A stretch of DNA of 64,000 bases from Sulfuriflexus sp. (GTDB lineage Bacteria > Pseudomonadota > Gammaproteobacteria > AKS1): positions 124,001 through 188,000 of the forward strand of contig JAGLUW010000010.1 in NCBI GenBank assembly GCA_023134145.1. The letters are read 5' to 3'. The first letter of the stretch is position 1. Each line of letters begins with the position of its first letter. Positions 48,940 to 59,370 of the stretch are shown one piece after another. Under the pieces are notes generated by a model. That model was not told the DNA's origin and made no database searches. It saw only the letters and a list, made by a program, of their open reading frames with translations. A program made the position numbers and the translations under genes.

Positions 48940-49109
48940 TGATTAATATTCATATTGCGTGCCGTGTTCGCGTTTATTATTTTGATATCGCGTAACCGAG
49001 CCTAAACTCGAGTAAATCCATAAAGAATTGTTTCTAGCTTATGCAATATAATAGCACATTATGTAGGGTTTTCTTTGTAACCGCAGGCTATTTTCGAGTT
49101 CGATTAGGT

Positions 49110-49145
49110 TAAGAATGCTAATAAGTACGTACGTAGGTACTTAAT
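49110..49145. promoter_or_regulatory. Inverted repeat upstream of the sensor kinase gene
   Basis: AAGTAC and GTACTT flank GTACGTAG near 49123-49142, a near-perfect palindrome in the 261-base gap between queG and the kinase gene, both leftward. It could be an operator for the kinase. The rest of the gap is AT-rich with nothing else I can name. Confidence 0.3.
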
Positions 49146-49200
49146 ATTGCGTGTATTTTATTAGATTAAGTCTTAATGAAGGAAACTATGGCTAGTATGA

Positions 49201-50295
49201 TTATGCGTGTTGTTGCAGTGCCCAAATAACATGTTCACGTACTAATTCTGACTTGTCTTCAGCACGACTTTTCAAAGCATTAATAATTTCAGTTGTTGTT
49301 GGGGCATTGCCGAGCGCCACCGCTATATTACGTAACCAACATTCATGGCCAATACGCCTTATTGAACTACCCGACATGCGTTCGAGAAAAGTTTCTTCAT
49401 CCCAGCTAAATAATTCAACAAGACTAACGTGGTCAAGCGAATGGCGTGGCATGAAGTCAACTTCATGTGAGAGTTGTGCGAAACGATTCCAGGGGCAAAC
49501 GAGTTGGCAGTCATCGCAACCATAAATTCGATTGCCCAGCAGAGGCCGCATTTGCGGCGGAATGCTGCCGCGCATTTCAATGGTTAAATAACTAATACAA
49601 CGTCGTGCATCCAATTTGTTTGGTGCAATGATCGCTTGGGTTGGGCAAATATCAATACAAGCTGTGCAAGTGCCACAGTGATCAGAGGCTGCTTCATCAA
49701 CCGGTAGCGGCAGATCAATAAATAACTCACCAAGAAAGAACCATGAACCTGCATCGCTATTAATGAGGTTGGTATGTTTGCCTAACCAACCAAGGCCAGC
49801 TTTATTGGCGAGCGCCTTTTCTAAAATGGGGGCGCTGTCGGTAAAGGCACGATAACCAAACTCACCTATTTGCGAGGTTATTTTATTAGCCAGTTTTTGT
49901 AGGCGGTTGCGTATTAGTTTGTGATAGTCACGACCAAGGGCATAACGTGAAATGTAAGCTTGCTCTGGTGCGGCTAGCGCGGCATCCATGTCATGCGCAT
50001 TTGGCAAGTAATCTATGCGTACCGAGATCACACGTAAGGTACCCGGTTCTAATTCATTTGGGCGACTGCGTTTCGTGCCGTGCTTCGACATATAATGCAT
50101 ATCGCCGTGTAGCCCTTCGGCGAGCCAACTGTTTAATAAATCCTCATGCTTGGATAAATCCACATCAGCAATGCCAACTTGCTGAAAGCCGAGTTCTTGT
50201 CCCCATGCTTTAATATTATGGACAAGCGCCGTCAGCTGAGCGGCATCAATTGGAGCAGCAGGATCAAAATTAGACGGTGAGGATTTTTCAGTCAT
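49201..50295 (-). CDS. queG: Epoxyqueuosine reductase
   Basis: QueG reduces epoxyqueuosine to queuosine in tRNA, the last step of the pathway, using cobalamin and two [4Fe-4S] clusters. It is 364 residues with the paired cluster motifs CGTCTACIDICPTQAI (about 195-210) and CDDCQLVCPWNRFA, and a C-terminal HEAT-like segment. Divergent from nnr with only 6 bases between the starts. Confidence 0.95.
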   Translation of the reverse strand: MTEKSSPSNFDPAAPIDAAQLTALVHNIKAWGQELGFQQVGIADVDLSKHEDLLNSWLAEGLHGDMHYMSKHGTKRSRPNELEPGTLRVISVRIDYLPNAHDMDAALAAPEQAYISRYALGRDYHKLIRNRLQKLANKITSQIGEFGYRAFTDSAPILEKALANKAGLGWLGKHTNLINSDAGSWFFLGELFIDLPLPVDEAASDHCGTCTACIDICPTQAIIAPNKLDARRCISYLTIEMRGSIPPQMRPLLGNRIYGCDDCQLVCPWNRFAQLSHEVDFMPRHSLDHVSLVELFSWDEETFLERMSGSSIRRIGHECWLRNIAVALGNAPTTTEIINALKSRAEDKSELVREHVIWALQQHA

Positions 50296-50301
50296 AGTGC
50301 T

Positions 50302-51822
50302 ATGATACCGGTTATGCGCCGTTTACCTAATGCCTTATACACAGCCGAAGAAGTTCGCGAACTGGATCGTCTAGCGATCGAGGAATTTGCTATTCCGGGT
50401 GCCAGCCTCATGGAGCAAGCAGGCAAGGCAGCATTTGATACCATGCGCGATAAATGGCCAAAGGCACGACAGATTGCGGTATTAGTAGGCACAGGTAACA
50501 ACGGTGGCGATGGTTTTGTGGTTGCCACATTAGCACGCGCTGCGGACTATGAGGTTCGACTCTTTCAAGTAGGCGATGCTAGCCGCATGAAAGGTGACGC
50601 CTTAACGATGGCGCAACGTTGGCAAGAAGTGGGTGGTGAAACTGAACCTTTTGAAGTGGGTCTGGATTTAGGTGGTAGTGAAATCGTTGTTGATGGCTTA
50701 TTAGGCACTGGGCTTAATGCCGAAGTCACCGGTGATTGGGCTGATGCGATTCGCGCGATTAACTATAGTCATGCAGCCGTATTGGCACTGGATATTCCTT
50801 CTGGCCTCGATGCCAACAGCGGTTCGGTGCTGGGTGTCGCGGTTAACGCACATTTAACTGTAAGTTTTATTGGATTAAAGCGTGGTCTGATGACAGGTGT
50901 TGGTCCACGTCATGTTGGTCAGCTTGTTTATGATGATTGTCGTGTACCGCCTGATGTCTTAATGAAAATTCAGCCGTCTTGTTCACGTTTGGGTTTTGAT
51001 GGTCTAGGTCATTTATTAGGGCCGCGCCCACGTGATACGCATAAAGGTCAATGCGGTCATGTCTTGGTGATTGGCGGCGAGTCGGGTATGAGCGGTGCAG
51101 TTCGTTTAGCGGCTGAAGCGGCAGCACGAGTGGGCGCAGGTTTAGTTAGTGTTGCAACGAGGCCCGAGCATGCGGCGAGTATAAGTAGTGTTTGTCCTGA
51201 ATTAATGTGTCATGGAGTAGATAGTGTGGCGGCATTGCGACCATTGCTTGCCAAGGCCTCGGTGATTGCGATTGGTCCTGGCTTGGGTCAGTCTGATTGG
51301 TCAAAGCAAATGCTCTCGGCTGTATTAGAACAAGATCGCCCAATGGTGATTGATGCCGATGCACTAAATCTTCTTGCCACGGAACCCGTTTCTCGCAAGC
51401 AATGGATTTTGACACCACACCCAGGTGAGGCGGCACGTTTACTTGGTACCGATACAGCGACGGTGCAGCAAGATCGTTTCGCCGCAGTTATTGAGCTACA
51501 GCAACGCTATGGTGGCAGCGTGATATTAAAAGGTGCAGGAACCTTGGTTGCCTCCGCCGATATGCCGTTGGGACTTTGCAGTGAAGGCAACCCCGGCATG
51601 GCTAGTGGTGGTATGGGTGATGTGCTCACCGGTGTGATTGCCGGTTTATTAGCACAACGAACTCAGGCTGAAACCATGCAGGCACTTGCAGCACGATTGG
51701 GTGTTTGTGTGCATGGCCACGCGGCGGACATGGCAGCACATGATGGTGGAGAACGGGGTCTACTTGCTAGCGATGTCATCGCAATGTTGCGCGAAACTGT
51801 TAATCCAGCGCAATTTAGTTAA
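50302..51822 (+). CDS. nnr: Bifunctional NAD(P)H-hydrate epimerase/dehydratase
   Basis: Repairs hydrated NAD(P)H. It is 506 residues: the N-terminal YjeF_N epimerase domain (GTGNNGGDGFVVAT near residue 58, LALDIPSGLDANSG) and the C-terminal ribokinase-like ADP-dependent dehydratase (ARVGAGLVSVATRPEH, VIDADALNLL, GNPGMASGGMGDVLTG). Also called yjeF. The queG-nnr-tsaE-amidase-mutL-miaA-hfq order matches E. coli and relatives. Confidence 0.96.
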   Translation: MIPVMRRLPNALYTAEEVRELDRLAIEEFAIPGASLMEQAGKAAFDTMRDKWPKARQIAVLVGTGNNGGDGFVVATLARAADYEVRLFQVGDASRMKGDALTMAQRWQEVGGETEPFEVGLDLGGSEIVVDGLLGTGLNAEVTGDWADAIRAINYSHAAVLALDIPSGLDANSGSVLGVAVNAHLTVSFIGLKRGLMTGVGPRHVGQLVYDDCRVPPDVLMKIQPSCSRLGFDGLGHLLGPRPRDTHKGQCGHVLVIGGESGMSGAVRLAAEAAARVGAGLVSVATRPEHAASISSVCPELMCHGVDSVAALRPLLAKASVIAIGPGLGQSDWSKQMLSAVLEQDRPMVIDADALNLLATEPVSRKQWILTPHPGEAARLLGTDTATVQQDRFAAVIELQQRYGGSVILKGAGTLVASADMPLGLCSEGNPGMASGGMGDVLTGVIAGLLAQRTQAETMQALAARLGVCVHGHAADMAAHDGGERGLLASDVIAMLRETVNPAQFS

Positions 51823-51826
51823 TTTC

Positions 51827-52297
51827 ATGCAATTTCGTATCGATTCTGACCAACAAATGCAGGCACTGGGAGCTCAATTGGCTGCTGCGAGTGGCGGGCG
51901 AGGGCTAATTTACCTCGATGGCGACCTCGGCACAGGTAAAACCACCTTGGTGCGTGGCCTAATCCGCGCATTAGGCCATGATGGCGCGGTAAAAAGCCCG
52001 ACATTCACTTTAGTTGAGCCATATCAGCTGGGTGAGAAAAATATATACCACTTTGATTTGTATAGACTTTCAGACCCTGAAGAGCTCGAATACATGGGGC
52101 TACGTGACTACTTTGATGGTGAAAGCCTATGCCTAGTAGAATGGCCAGAAAAAGGCTCTCGTCTCTTACCGCCGCCAGATTTACTGTTAAAACTGCTACA
52201 TGACGGCACTTCACGTGATGTGACTGTCTCCGCTGGCACCGAAGCGGGCGAATCCATGCTTAAATCACTGAAACCCTTGAAACTGGACGATTTATAG
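51827..52297 (+). CDS. tsaE: tRNA threonylcarbamoyladenosine biosynthesis ATPase TsaE
   Basis: TsaE is the ATPase of the t6A37 tRNA-modification complex with TsaB and TsaD. It is 156 residues with Walker A DGDLGTGKTTLVRG near residue 33, SPTFTLVEPY and LVEWPEKG. I chose ATG 51827, 4 bases after nnr; the open frame back to 51686 overlaps nnr and is not conserved. Confidence 0.95.
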   Translation: MQFRIDSDQQMQALGAQLAAASGGRGLIYLDGDLGTGKTTLVRGLIRALGHDGAVKSPTFTLVEPYQLGEKNIYHFDLYRLSDPEELEYMGLRDYFDGESLCLVEWPEKGSRLLPPPDLLLKLLHDGTSRDVTVSAGTEAGESMLKSLKPLKLDDL

Positions 52298-52399
52298 ATC
52301 TCACTTCCGCGATCTTTCTAATGTTGTTTTCTAAGAACATCGTGTATATACTTAATATCAATATGATTTTTCGTAATATATTAATCTAAGGATCGTGGC

Positions 52400-53716
52400 A
52401 TGAGAAAGCTCTGGATTGCCATTTTGTTATTCACAAGTCTGCCAGCGTTAGCGGGGCAGACCGAAGTCATCGGTGTTCGTCTGTGGCCAGCACCGGATCA
52501 TACCCGTCTTGTTTTTGACCTCAGCGGTCCAGTTGAACACAGCCTATTCACACTCCCCGATCCTGACCGAATTGTTATTGATCTAAAGAATGTTCGCCTA
52601 CGTACAACATTAAAGGCCGATACGACCAAAGGGCCAGTGAAGAGTATTCGCAGTGGTGCGCGTAATGTAACCGACTTGCGTATTGTTCTCGACACCAAGA
52701 AAACCATGCGTCCTAAGAGCTTTGAATTGAAACCTTACGGTGAGCACGGCAACCGACTGGTTCTCGATCTTTACCATGTTAAAGATAAAAACAAGAAGCG
52801 TAAGGTTGCTAAGAAGAGCGCTCGACCAACAGCAAAGAAACAAGCCCGCCAAAAATTACGTGATGTGGTTATTGCTATTGATGCCGGTCACGGTGGCGAT
52901 GATCCCGGTGCGCGCGGTTATCGTGGCACACGTGAAAAAGATGTTGTGCTTGCGATTGCACGTAGATTAGAAAGATTGGTTAAGAAGCAACCGGGCATGC
53001 GCCCAGTGATGATTCGTAATGGTGACTACTATATTAGTCTGCGTGGCCGTATGAAGAAGGCGCGTCAAAAACGTGCGGATATCTTTATTTCGATTCATGC
53101 CGATGCCTTCCGTAATAAAAAGGCCAAAGGCTCATCTGTTTATACCTTATCGCCACGTGGTGCGACCAGTGAAGCTGCGCGTTGGTTAGCTGAAAGTGAA
53201 AACAAGGCCGATTTAATCGGTGGCGTTAGCCTTGATGATAAAGATGACATTCTTGCTTCGGTGCTTTTAGATCTATCACAAACAGCCAGTCTTGAAGCCA
53301 GCCTCGATGTTGCAGAACATATTTTGGGTGGCCTAAAGCGTGTTGGCAAAGTGCATAAGCCTCGCGTGCAGTCAGCCAGCTTTATGGTTTTAAAATCACC
53401 TGATATTCCTTCGGTGTTGATTGAAACTGCATTTATCTCTAACCCTGAAGAAGAACGTAAGTTACTCAGTAAGGCATACCAGCAAAAATTGGCTAAGGCC
53501 TTGATGAAGGGCATCAGTAAATACTTTAATCGCTTCCCTCCACCGGGCACGCATTTAGCGCGTCGCCATGTGATTCAATCAGGCGAGACACTCTCGGCAA
53601 TTGCCCAGCAATATAGCGTGCCGGTTAAGAGCCTACGTGATGTGAATTTCTTGAAAAGTAATATCGTAAAGGTGGGGCAAACCTTGCAAATCCCACCACA
53701 AACCAGCGATAGTTAA
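52400..53716 (+). CDS. N-acetylmuramoyl-L-alanine amidase with AMIN and LysM domains
   Basis: AmiB/AmiC-type septal amidase that removes peptide stems during daughter-cell separation. It is 438 residues: a signal sequence (IAILLFTSLPALAG), an N-terminal AMIN septum-targeting domain (about 22-125), a basic linker, and the Amidase_3 catalytic domain with zinc ligands in VIAIDAGHGGDDPGARG, FISIHADAF and LIETAFISNPEEE. A LysM follows at the C terminus (HVIQSGETLSAIAQQY). The LysM resembles AmiB-type enzymes. Confidence 0.94.
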   Translation: MRKLWIAILLFTSLPALAGQTEVIGVRLWPAPDHTRLVFDLSGPVEHSLFTLPDPDRIVIDLKNVRLRTTLKADTTKGPVKSIRSGARNVTDLRIVLDTKKTMRPKSFELKPYGEHGNRLVLDLYHVKDKNKKRKVAKKSARPTAKKQARQKLRDVVIAIDAGHGGDDPGARGYRGTREKDVVLAIARRLERLVKKQPGMRPVMIRNGDYYISLRGRMKKARQKRADIFISIHADAFRNKKAKGSSVYTLSPRGATSEAARWLAESENKADLIGGVSLDDKDDILASVLLDLSQTASLEASLDVAEHILGGLKRVGKVHKPRVQSASFMVLKSPDIPSVLIETAFISNPEEERKLLSKAYQQKLAKALMKGISKYFNRFPPPGTHLARRHVIQSGETLSAIAQQYSVPVKSLRDVNFLKSNIVKVGQTLQIPPQTSDS

Positions 53717-53812
53717 GCCCAAAATATGCTCAGTGAGTACTGACGCAGCAATCTAGTTGTTAAATTCTATTTCGTTTTACCATTTAGGCTCGCTTTGTTT
53801 TAAGCTATAGCT

Positions 53813-55522
53813 ATGAACACACCCGCCACGCCCAAAATTCAGCGTATTCAACAATTATCAACCCAGCTCGCCAACCAAATAGCCGCGGGTGAAGTGGTTG
53901 AGCGTCCGGCGTCGGTAGTGAAAGAATTACTTGAAAACAGTTTGGATGCGGGCGCAACGCAGATTGAAATTGAAGTAGAGCAGGGCGGTCTGCGTCTGAT
54001 TCGAATTCACGATAATGGCGCGGGTATATTTTCTGAAGATCTACCTTTGGCATTATCGCGTCACGCCACCAGTAAGGTGAGTAGCCTATTTGATCTTGAG
54101 CACCTAACCAGTCTTGGTTTTCGTGGCGAGGCTTTGCCAAGTATTGCCTCGGTATCTCGATTACAAATTATTACGCGGCGTCATGATGCCGCGCAAGCCA
54201 GTTGTATTGAAGTTTCATCCAGTGGTGAGATCAGTGAAGTGCGTCCTGCGGCACATCCACCGGGAACGACCGTTGTCGTTGCCGATTTATTTTGTAACAC
54301 ACCGGCACGTCGTCGATTCCAACGTGCAGCGAAAACCGAGTTTTCACACATTCAAGATATCGTGCAACGCATCGCCTTAGCGCGAGCTGATATTGCTATT
54401 CAATTAAGACATAACGATAGACAAGTGATTAAAGTTACCTCGGCAAGTGAAAGCTTTTCTGCGCTTGATCGTATGGCACGTATATTTGGTCAGGCCTTTG
54501 TTGACTCTGCATACACCGTAGCCGCTGAGATGGATGGCTTGCGTATACAAGGTTATGCCGCGCCAGCGAGTTTGCATCGCGCGCAAACAGACAGGCAATA
54601 CGTTTATATAAATGGTCGTGTTGTGAAAGACCGGGTTTTATCACATGCAATACGACAAGCTTATAGCGATCAATTACCCGAAGGTCGTTATGCAAGTTAC
54701 TTACTGCGTCTTGAAATCGATCCTGTATTAGTTGATGTAAATGTTCACCCAACCAAACATGAAGTACGTTTTCGTGATGGCCGTAACGTACATGATTTTC
54801 TTTTTACTGCGGTGCAACGAAGCCTGCAAGGTCAGCCCGCTGCAGAAGTAAGCAAAGCAAAAGTTGCCGTACAGCCAACCACCATGCGCACGCCATTGAC
54901 TCATGAAGTAAGAGAACGCGCAGCTGTTTATGCGATGCCATTGCGTGAAGTCCCAGGCAACGATATTGAATTACCTTTTGGTGACGTGCTGAGTTTGTTA
55001 GAAGATCGATTTTTATTATGTCGCAAGGCGCAACAACATTGCCTTATTGATACGCGAACATTGTTGAAGCAATTATATCGGCAGCGTTTACAAAATGAAT
55101 TACAACAAGAAGGCGGAGTGGTATCTCGTCCGTTGTTATTACCAGAACGTTTAGTTTTATTGCCCAATCAGGCAGCCTTGATCGAAGAACAATCAGAAAC
55201 GTTGCAGAGATTGGGTTTTGAATTAACCTTAAGTGGTGATGCAACCGCATTGCTGCGTCGCGCACCGGTTATTTTACAACAAGCCAATCAACACAGTCTT
55301 GGTTTGGCATTATTAGAAATGCTCGGCTCAACACCCGAGCAAGAGCAGTATCGTGATCTTGCTCATGCAGCGGCATTGTCTACACCATTGCCGGAAGGTT
55401 GCCGTCATCAACAAACCTGGTTAGCCAAGCAGCTTGATATGCTTGAAGATGATGCGCCCACTGATTGGTTAGTGCAATTAGACAGTTCAAGTTTGCACCG
55501 GTTATTCCCAGAGTTTACCTAA
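53813..55522 (+). CDS. mutL: DNA mismatch repair protein MutL
   Basis: 569 residues. The N-terminal GHKL ATPase has [32 protein letters not shown] and [26 protein letters not shown] ends the transducer domain. In the C-terminal dimerisation domain, the place of the endonuclease motif DQHAxxExxxxE reads [17 protein letters not shown], so the metal-binding endonuclease site seems absent. That is the state of MutL in MutH-using enterics. Gap of 4 bases to miaA. Confidence 0.95.
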   Translation: MNTPATPKIQRIQQLSTQLANQIAAGEVVERPASVVKELLENSLDAGATQIEIEVEQGGLRLIRIHDNGAGIFSEDLPLALSRHATSKVSSLFDLEHLTSLGFRGEALPSIASVSRLQIITRRHDAAQASCIEVSSSGEISEVRPAAHPPGTTVVVADLFCNTPARRRFQRAAKTEFSHIQDIVQRIALARADIAIQLRHNDRQVIKVTSASESFSALDRMARIFGQAFVDSAYTVAAEMDGLRIQGYAAPASLHRAQTDRQYVYINGRVVKDRVLSHAIRQAYSDQLPEGRYASYLLRLEIDPVLVDVNVHPTKHEVRFRDGRNVHDFLFTAVQRSLQGQPAAEVSKAKVAVQPTTMRTPLTHEVRERAAVYAMPLREVPGNDIELPFGDVLSLLEDRFLLCRKAQQHCLIDTRTLLKQLYRQRLQNELQQEGGVVSRPLLLPERLVLLPNQAALIEEQSETLQRLGFELTLSGDATALLRRAPVILQQANQHSLGLALLEMLGSTPEQEQYRDLAHAAALSTPLPEGCRHQQTWLAKQLDMLEDDAPTDWLVQLDSSSLHRLFPEFT

Positions 55523-55526
55523 GCAC

Positions 55527-56480
55527 ATGGAAAAAGATCTGATTTTACCACCAGCTATTTTCATTATGGGGCCAACCGCTTCGGGTAAAACGGATCTCGC
55601 TATGTCACTCATGGAACATTTTCCTGTTGAGTTAATTAGTGTTGATTCCGGCCAGATTTATCGCGACATGAATATCGGTACGGCAAAACTGGATGCAGAA
55701 ACATTGGCACGTGCGCCGCATCGGCTGATTGATATTCGTGATCCGAATGAACGTTACTCGGCAGCAGAATTTCGTGATGATGCATTACGTGAAATGCAGG
55801 AGATCACCGCAGCAGGTAACATTCCTGTTTTGGTCGGCGGCACTATGTTGTATTTCCGTGCCTTGGAATATGGTTTATCACCTTTGCCGGTCGCTGATCT
55901 AGATGTACGCGCCAAACTAGAAAGCCAAGCCGCTGAGGTTGGTTGGTCAGGCATGCATGAAAAATTGGCAGCGATAGATCCGGTCGCGGCAGAGCGAATC
56001 CATCCCAATGACCCGCAACGAATCCAGCGGGCACTTGAGGTGCATGTCATTAGCGGCAAGACCATGACGGATTTATACAGTGAAGAATCGGGGCATGATT
56101 TCCCATATCAGCCGATTAAACTCGCGATCGCACCCAATGAGCGCAAAATACTCCATGAACGTATTGAACGCCGTTTTTATATCATGTTGGAACAGGGTTT
56201 TGTTAAAGAGGTAGAAGCCCTATACAAACGAGGTGATCTTAACCTTGATATGCCATCAGTTAGAACGGTGGGCTATCGGCAGTTTTGGCATCATGTTGCA
56301 GGTGATTGCTCGCTTTCAGAGGCAACCGAGAAAGCGATTATCGCTACTCGCCAACTCGCTAAACGGCAATTAACATGGATGAGAGGTGATGAGACATTTG
56401 AGTGTTTTGATAGCCTTTCCGCGGATTTGTTAGACCAAGTCTTGAAAAGACTAGGAACTAGCCCAATATCTTTGTTATAG
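55527..56480 (+). CDS. miaA: tRNA dimethylallyltransferase
   Basis: MiaA adds dimethylallyl to A37 of tRNAs reading UNN codons. It is 317 residues with the P-loop [11 protein letters not shown] (residues 11-21), the catalytic/substrate loop [35 protein letters not shown] and [11 protein letters not shown]. It is followed by hfq after a promoter-bearing gap, as in E. coli. Confidence 0.97.
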   Translation: MEKDLILPPAIFIMGPTASGKTDLAMSLMEHFPVELISVDSGQIYRDMNIGTAKLDAETLARAPHRLIDIRDPNERYSAAEFRDDALREMQEITAAGNIPVLVGGTMLYFRALEYGLSPLPVADLDVRAKLESQAAEVGWSGMHEKLAAIDPVAAERIHPNDPQRIQRALEVHVISGKTMTDLYSEESGHDFPYQPIKLAIAPNERKILHERIERRFYIMLEQGFVKEVEALYKRGDLNLDMPSVRTVGYRQFWHHVAGDCSLSEATEKAIIATRQLAKRQLTWMRGDETFECFDSLSADLLDQVLKRLGTSPISLL

Positions 56481-56489
56481 CCGTGAATA

Positions 56490-56518
56490 TTTACATTTTT
56501 TTGGTATAGTGGGATACA
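56490..56518 (+). promoter_or_regulatory. Possible hfq promoter
   Basis: TTTACA (56490-56495) and GATACA (56513-56518) are 17 bases apart; TATAGT at 56505-56510 is an alternative -10 without a matching -35. The 151-base gap after miaA holds nothing else notable. In E. coli hfq also has promoters near miaA. Confidence 0.3.
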
Positions 56519-56631
56519 TATGGAAAGAAACTTCTGAGTCTGTATAGTATTTTGGAAGGCAAAGCCGATGAGGTTCTAGTTTGGACCGCTCACTAAAAGG
56601 CCAATAAAAAATATAATAAAGGAGAACGAAA

Positions 56632-56883
56632 ATGAATAAAGGGCAAATGTTGCAAGATCCATTTCTCAATGCCTTACGTAAGGAACGGATTCCGGTTTCG
56701 ATTTTTCTCGTTAATGGTATCAAATTACAAGGTCAAATCGATTCGTTTGATCAATTCGTGGTGCTGTTAAAAAACAGTGTCAGCCAAATGGTTTACAAAC
56801 ATGCTATTTCTACCGTTGTTCCATCGCGTAATGTCAAAGTTTCAGGCACTGAGTCAGGCACTGAAGACGCGGGTAACAAATAA
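56632..56883 (+). CDS. hfq: RNA chaperone Hfq
   Basis: 83 residues, Sm-like hexamer-forming protein that pairs small RNAs with mRNAs. Typical parts are [20 protein letters not shown] (Sm1), INGI-like region [20 protein letters not shown] and [12 protein letters not shown] (Sm2). The C-terminal tail is short (about 15 residues after Sm2) compared with the 102-residue E. coli protein. GGAG is 8 bases upstream. Confidence 0.98.
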   Translation: MNKGQMLQDPFLNALRKERIPVSIFLVNGIKLQGQIDSFDQFVVLLKNSVSQMVYKHAISTVVPSRNVKVSGTESGTEDAGNK

Positions 56884-56909
56884 GTCATTGTTCATCGCTG
56901 GGGATAAAT

Positions 56910-58079
56910 TTGTTTGATCGTCCTCGTAGCGGTGAGCGTGCAATTCTAGTTCATCTTAAATTCCCACAGGAAAAGAATCGCGAAGAACTCGATGAGTTTC
57001 GCGAACTCGTGTCGTCTGCGGGAGCAACGCCTATCGCGGTAGTGAAAGGCAGTCGCAACAGTCCACATCCACGTTATTTTGTTGGTAGCGGTAAGGCAGA
57101 AGAAATAAGGGATGCAGTCGAAGAACATAAGGCCGAAGTGGTGTTATTTAACCATGAACTAAGCCCATCTCAAGAACGCAACTTAGAAGAATTGCTTAAG
57201 TGTCGCGTACTCGATCGCACCGGTGTCATTCTCGATATCTTCGCGCAACGTGCGCAGTCACATGAAGGTAAGTTACAAGTGGAATTGGCACAGCTAAGAC
57301 ATCTTTCAACCCGCCTCGTGCGTGGTTGGACTCACCTTGAAAGACAAAAGGGCGGTATCGGCCTGCGTGGGCCAGGTGAAACACAGTTAGAAACAGATCG
57401 TCGTCTACTTGCTGCACGGATTAAGACCATCAAAAAACGTCTTAAGAAGGTTCAAGGCCAGCGTCAGCAAGGTCGTCGTAATCGTAAACGCCAAGAAGCC
57501 ATTACGGTGTCATTGGTTGGTTACACCAATGCAGGTAAGTCGACCTTATTTAACCGTATTTCTGGCGCAGGGGTATTAGTAGAAGACAAACTATTTGCCA
57601 CCTTAGACCCAACCATGCGCCGAGTGGATGTAGGGCGAGGTGAACATATTGTCTTGGCCGACACAGTTGGTTTTATCCGCCATTTACCACATGATTTGGT
57701 AACCGCGTTTCATTCAACGTTGGAAGAAACCCGCGAGGCCGATTTACTTCTGCACGTGGTTGATGCCAGCAGCGAACGCCGTGATGAGAATATTGACTCG
57801 GTCAATATCGTGCTCGACAAAATCGAGGCCGATGAGGTGACGCAAATTATTGTCTATAACAAAATCGATATGTTGCCAGATACGCCAGCGCGGGTAGACC
57901 GAGATGAAGACGGTAAGGTATGGCGGATTTGGGTATCTGCCATGACTGGTGCGGGTATTGATGATTTGCGTAAGATACTGCATGAAGTCTGTTACGCCGA
58001 GGTAGATAAATATCAACCTGTATATGATCTTGAAATGGAACAATATGATCCCCATGATAACCGTAATATGGCCGACTAA
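56910..58079 (+). CDS. hflX: Ribosome-associated GTPase HflX
   Basis: HflX splits stalled or heat-damaged ribosomes. It is 389 residues: the N-terminal nucleotide-binding domain (HPRYFVGSGKAEEI, NHELSPSQERNLEE), a linker GGIGLRGPGETQLE, and the G domain with P-loop GYTNAGKSTLFNRI, DTVGFIRHLP and NKID. It starts at TTG 56910 with GGGGA upstream; E. coli HflX also begins MFDR, which supports this start. Confidence 0.95.
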   Translation: MFDRPRSGERAILVHLKFPQEKNREELDEFRELVSSAGATPIAVVKGSRNSPHPRYFVGSGKAEEIRDAVEEHKAEVVLFNHELSPSQERNLEELLKCRVLDRTGVILDIFAQRAQSHEGKLQVELAQLRHLSTRLVRGWTHLERQKGGIGLRGPGETQLETDRRLLAARIKTIKKRLKKVQGQRQQGRRNRKRQEAITVSLVGYTNAGKSTLFNRISGAGVLVEDKLFATLDPTMRRVDVGRGEHIVLADTVGFIRHLPHDLVTAFHSTLEETREADLLLHVVDASSERRDENIDSVNIVLDKIEADEVTQIIVYNKIDMLPDTPARVDRDEDGKVWRIWVSAMTGAGIDDLRKILHEVCYAEVDKYQPVYDLEMEQYDPHDNRNMAD

Positions 58080-58194
58080 ATATACGATTTTCGCTTATTT
58101 ACCTATGTAATAGGCTTGCGGCGCGTGCTGCTGCACCCTACAATCGACCCTATAAATAGTTATTATTGATTAGTACACAATACTGGAGTTAAAC

Positions 58195-59370
58195 ATGGCT
58201 TGGAATGAACCCGGTGGTTCAGGAAATGGAAACGGACGCGACCCTTGGGGTAACCGCGGCAAGGATCAGGGACCACCTGATCTTGATGAAGTAATTCGTA
58301 ACCTGCGTAATTCAATTGGCGGCCTGTTTGGCGGCGGCGGTGGTTCTTCAGATGAAGAATCCAGTGGTCGCGGTGGTATGGGGCTTTTAATTGTCTTGGC
58401 CTTGGTTGCTTGGTTTGCGATTGATGCCAGTTATATTATCGATCAAAAACAACGCGGTGTCGTATTACGCTTTGGGCAGTATGTAGAAACATTACAGCCT
58501 GGTTTCAACATGCGTTTGCCTCGACCTTTTGAAAAGGTATTGCGTGTTGATGTAGACAGTATTCGTTCTATCTCGATTGGTACGAATCATGACGAGTCAT
58601 ACATGTTGACTCATGATGAAAATATCGTGGATGTGCGTTTTGAAGTGCAATACAGAATCAAAGACCCTAAAGATTTCGTTTTTAATGATTCCGCTCCATC
58701 AGATTCTTTGCGTGTCGCAACAGAGTCGGCGGTACGTGAAATCGTTGGCCAAAATGACATGGATTTTGTTATTAAAGATGGTCGTACCGAAGTCAGTGAT
58801 CGTGCACGCGACTTAGTGCAAAAGATTGTTGATAATTACCAAACAGGTATCGAAATCACTTCATTCAATATGCAACAGGCGAAAGAACCAGAGCAAGTGC
58901 GAGCAGCCTTTGCTGACGCAGTAAAAGCACAAGCCGATGCTGAACGTTACAAGAATGAAGCACAGGCTTACCAAAATGAAGTTGTGGGTAAGGCACAAGG
59001 TGCTGCGCAACGTACATTACTGGAAGCGCAAGGTTATCGTTCTCGTGTGGTTGAATCTGCCAAGGGTGATGCGAGTCGTTTCACACAGTTATTAGGTGAG
59101 TACGAAAAGGCACCCGAGGTAACTCGTGAGCGTCTTTATATTGAAGCCATTGAATCGGTTCTGTCTAACAGTACCAAGATCATGACGGATACCAAGGGTG
59201 GTGGTAATAACTTACTTTACTTGCCGCTGGATCAAATTATGAAAAATACACAACGCAATAAATCCACAGGTGGCGATATCTGGTCACCGGATTATGTTCA
59301 ACCAGGAAGCGAATCATCACCGATAGGTAATGCTGGCACAACCGACACACGTAACCGGGGGAGACGCTAA
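58195..59370 (+). CDS. hflK: FtsH protease regulator HflK
   Basis: 391 residues. A Gly-rich cytoplasmic head (NEPGGSGNGNGRDPWG), one membrane helix (GMGLLIVLALVAWFAIDASYI, residues about 61-81), then the SPFH/band-7 domain (DQKQRGVVLRFGQY) and a long coiled-coil region. With HflC it forms the cage around FtsH in the periplasm. Overlaps hflC by one base (TAATG). Confidence 0.96.
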   Translation: MAWNEPGGSGNGNGRDPWGNRGKDQGPPDLDEVIRNLRNSIGGLFGGGGGSSDEESSGRGGMGLLIVLALVAWFAIDASYIIDQKQRGVVLRFGQYVETLQPGFNMRLPRPFEKVLRVDVDSIRSISIGTNHDESYMLTHDENIVDVRFEVQYRIKDPKDFVFNDSAPSDSLRVATESAVREIVGQNDMDFVIKDGRTEVSDRARDLVQKIVDNYQTGIEITSFNMQQAKEPEQVRAAFADAVKAQADAERYKNEAQAYQNEVVGKAQGAAQRTLLEAQGYRSRVVESAKGDASRFTQLLGEYEKAPEVTRERLYIEAIESVLSNSTKIMTDTKGGGNNLLYLPLDQIMKNTQRNKSTGGDIWSPDYVQPGSESSPIGNAGTTDTRNRGRR

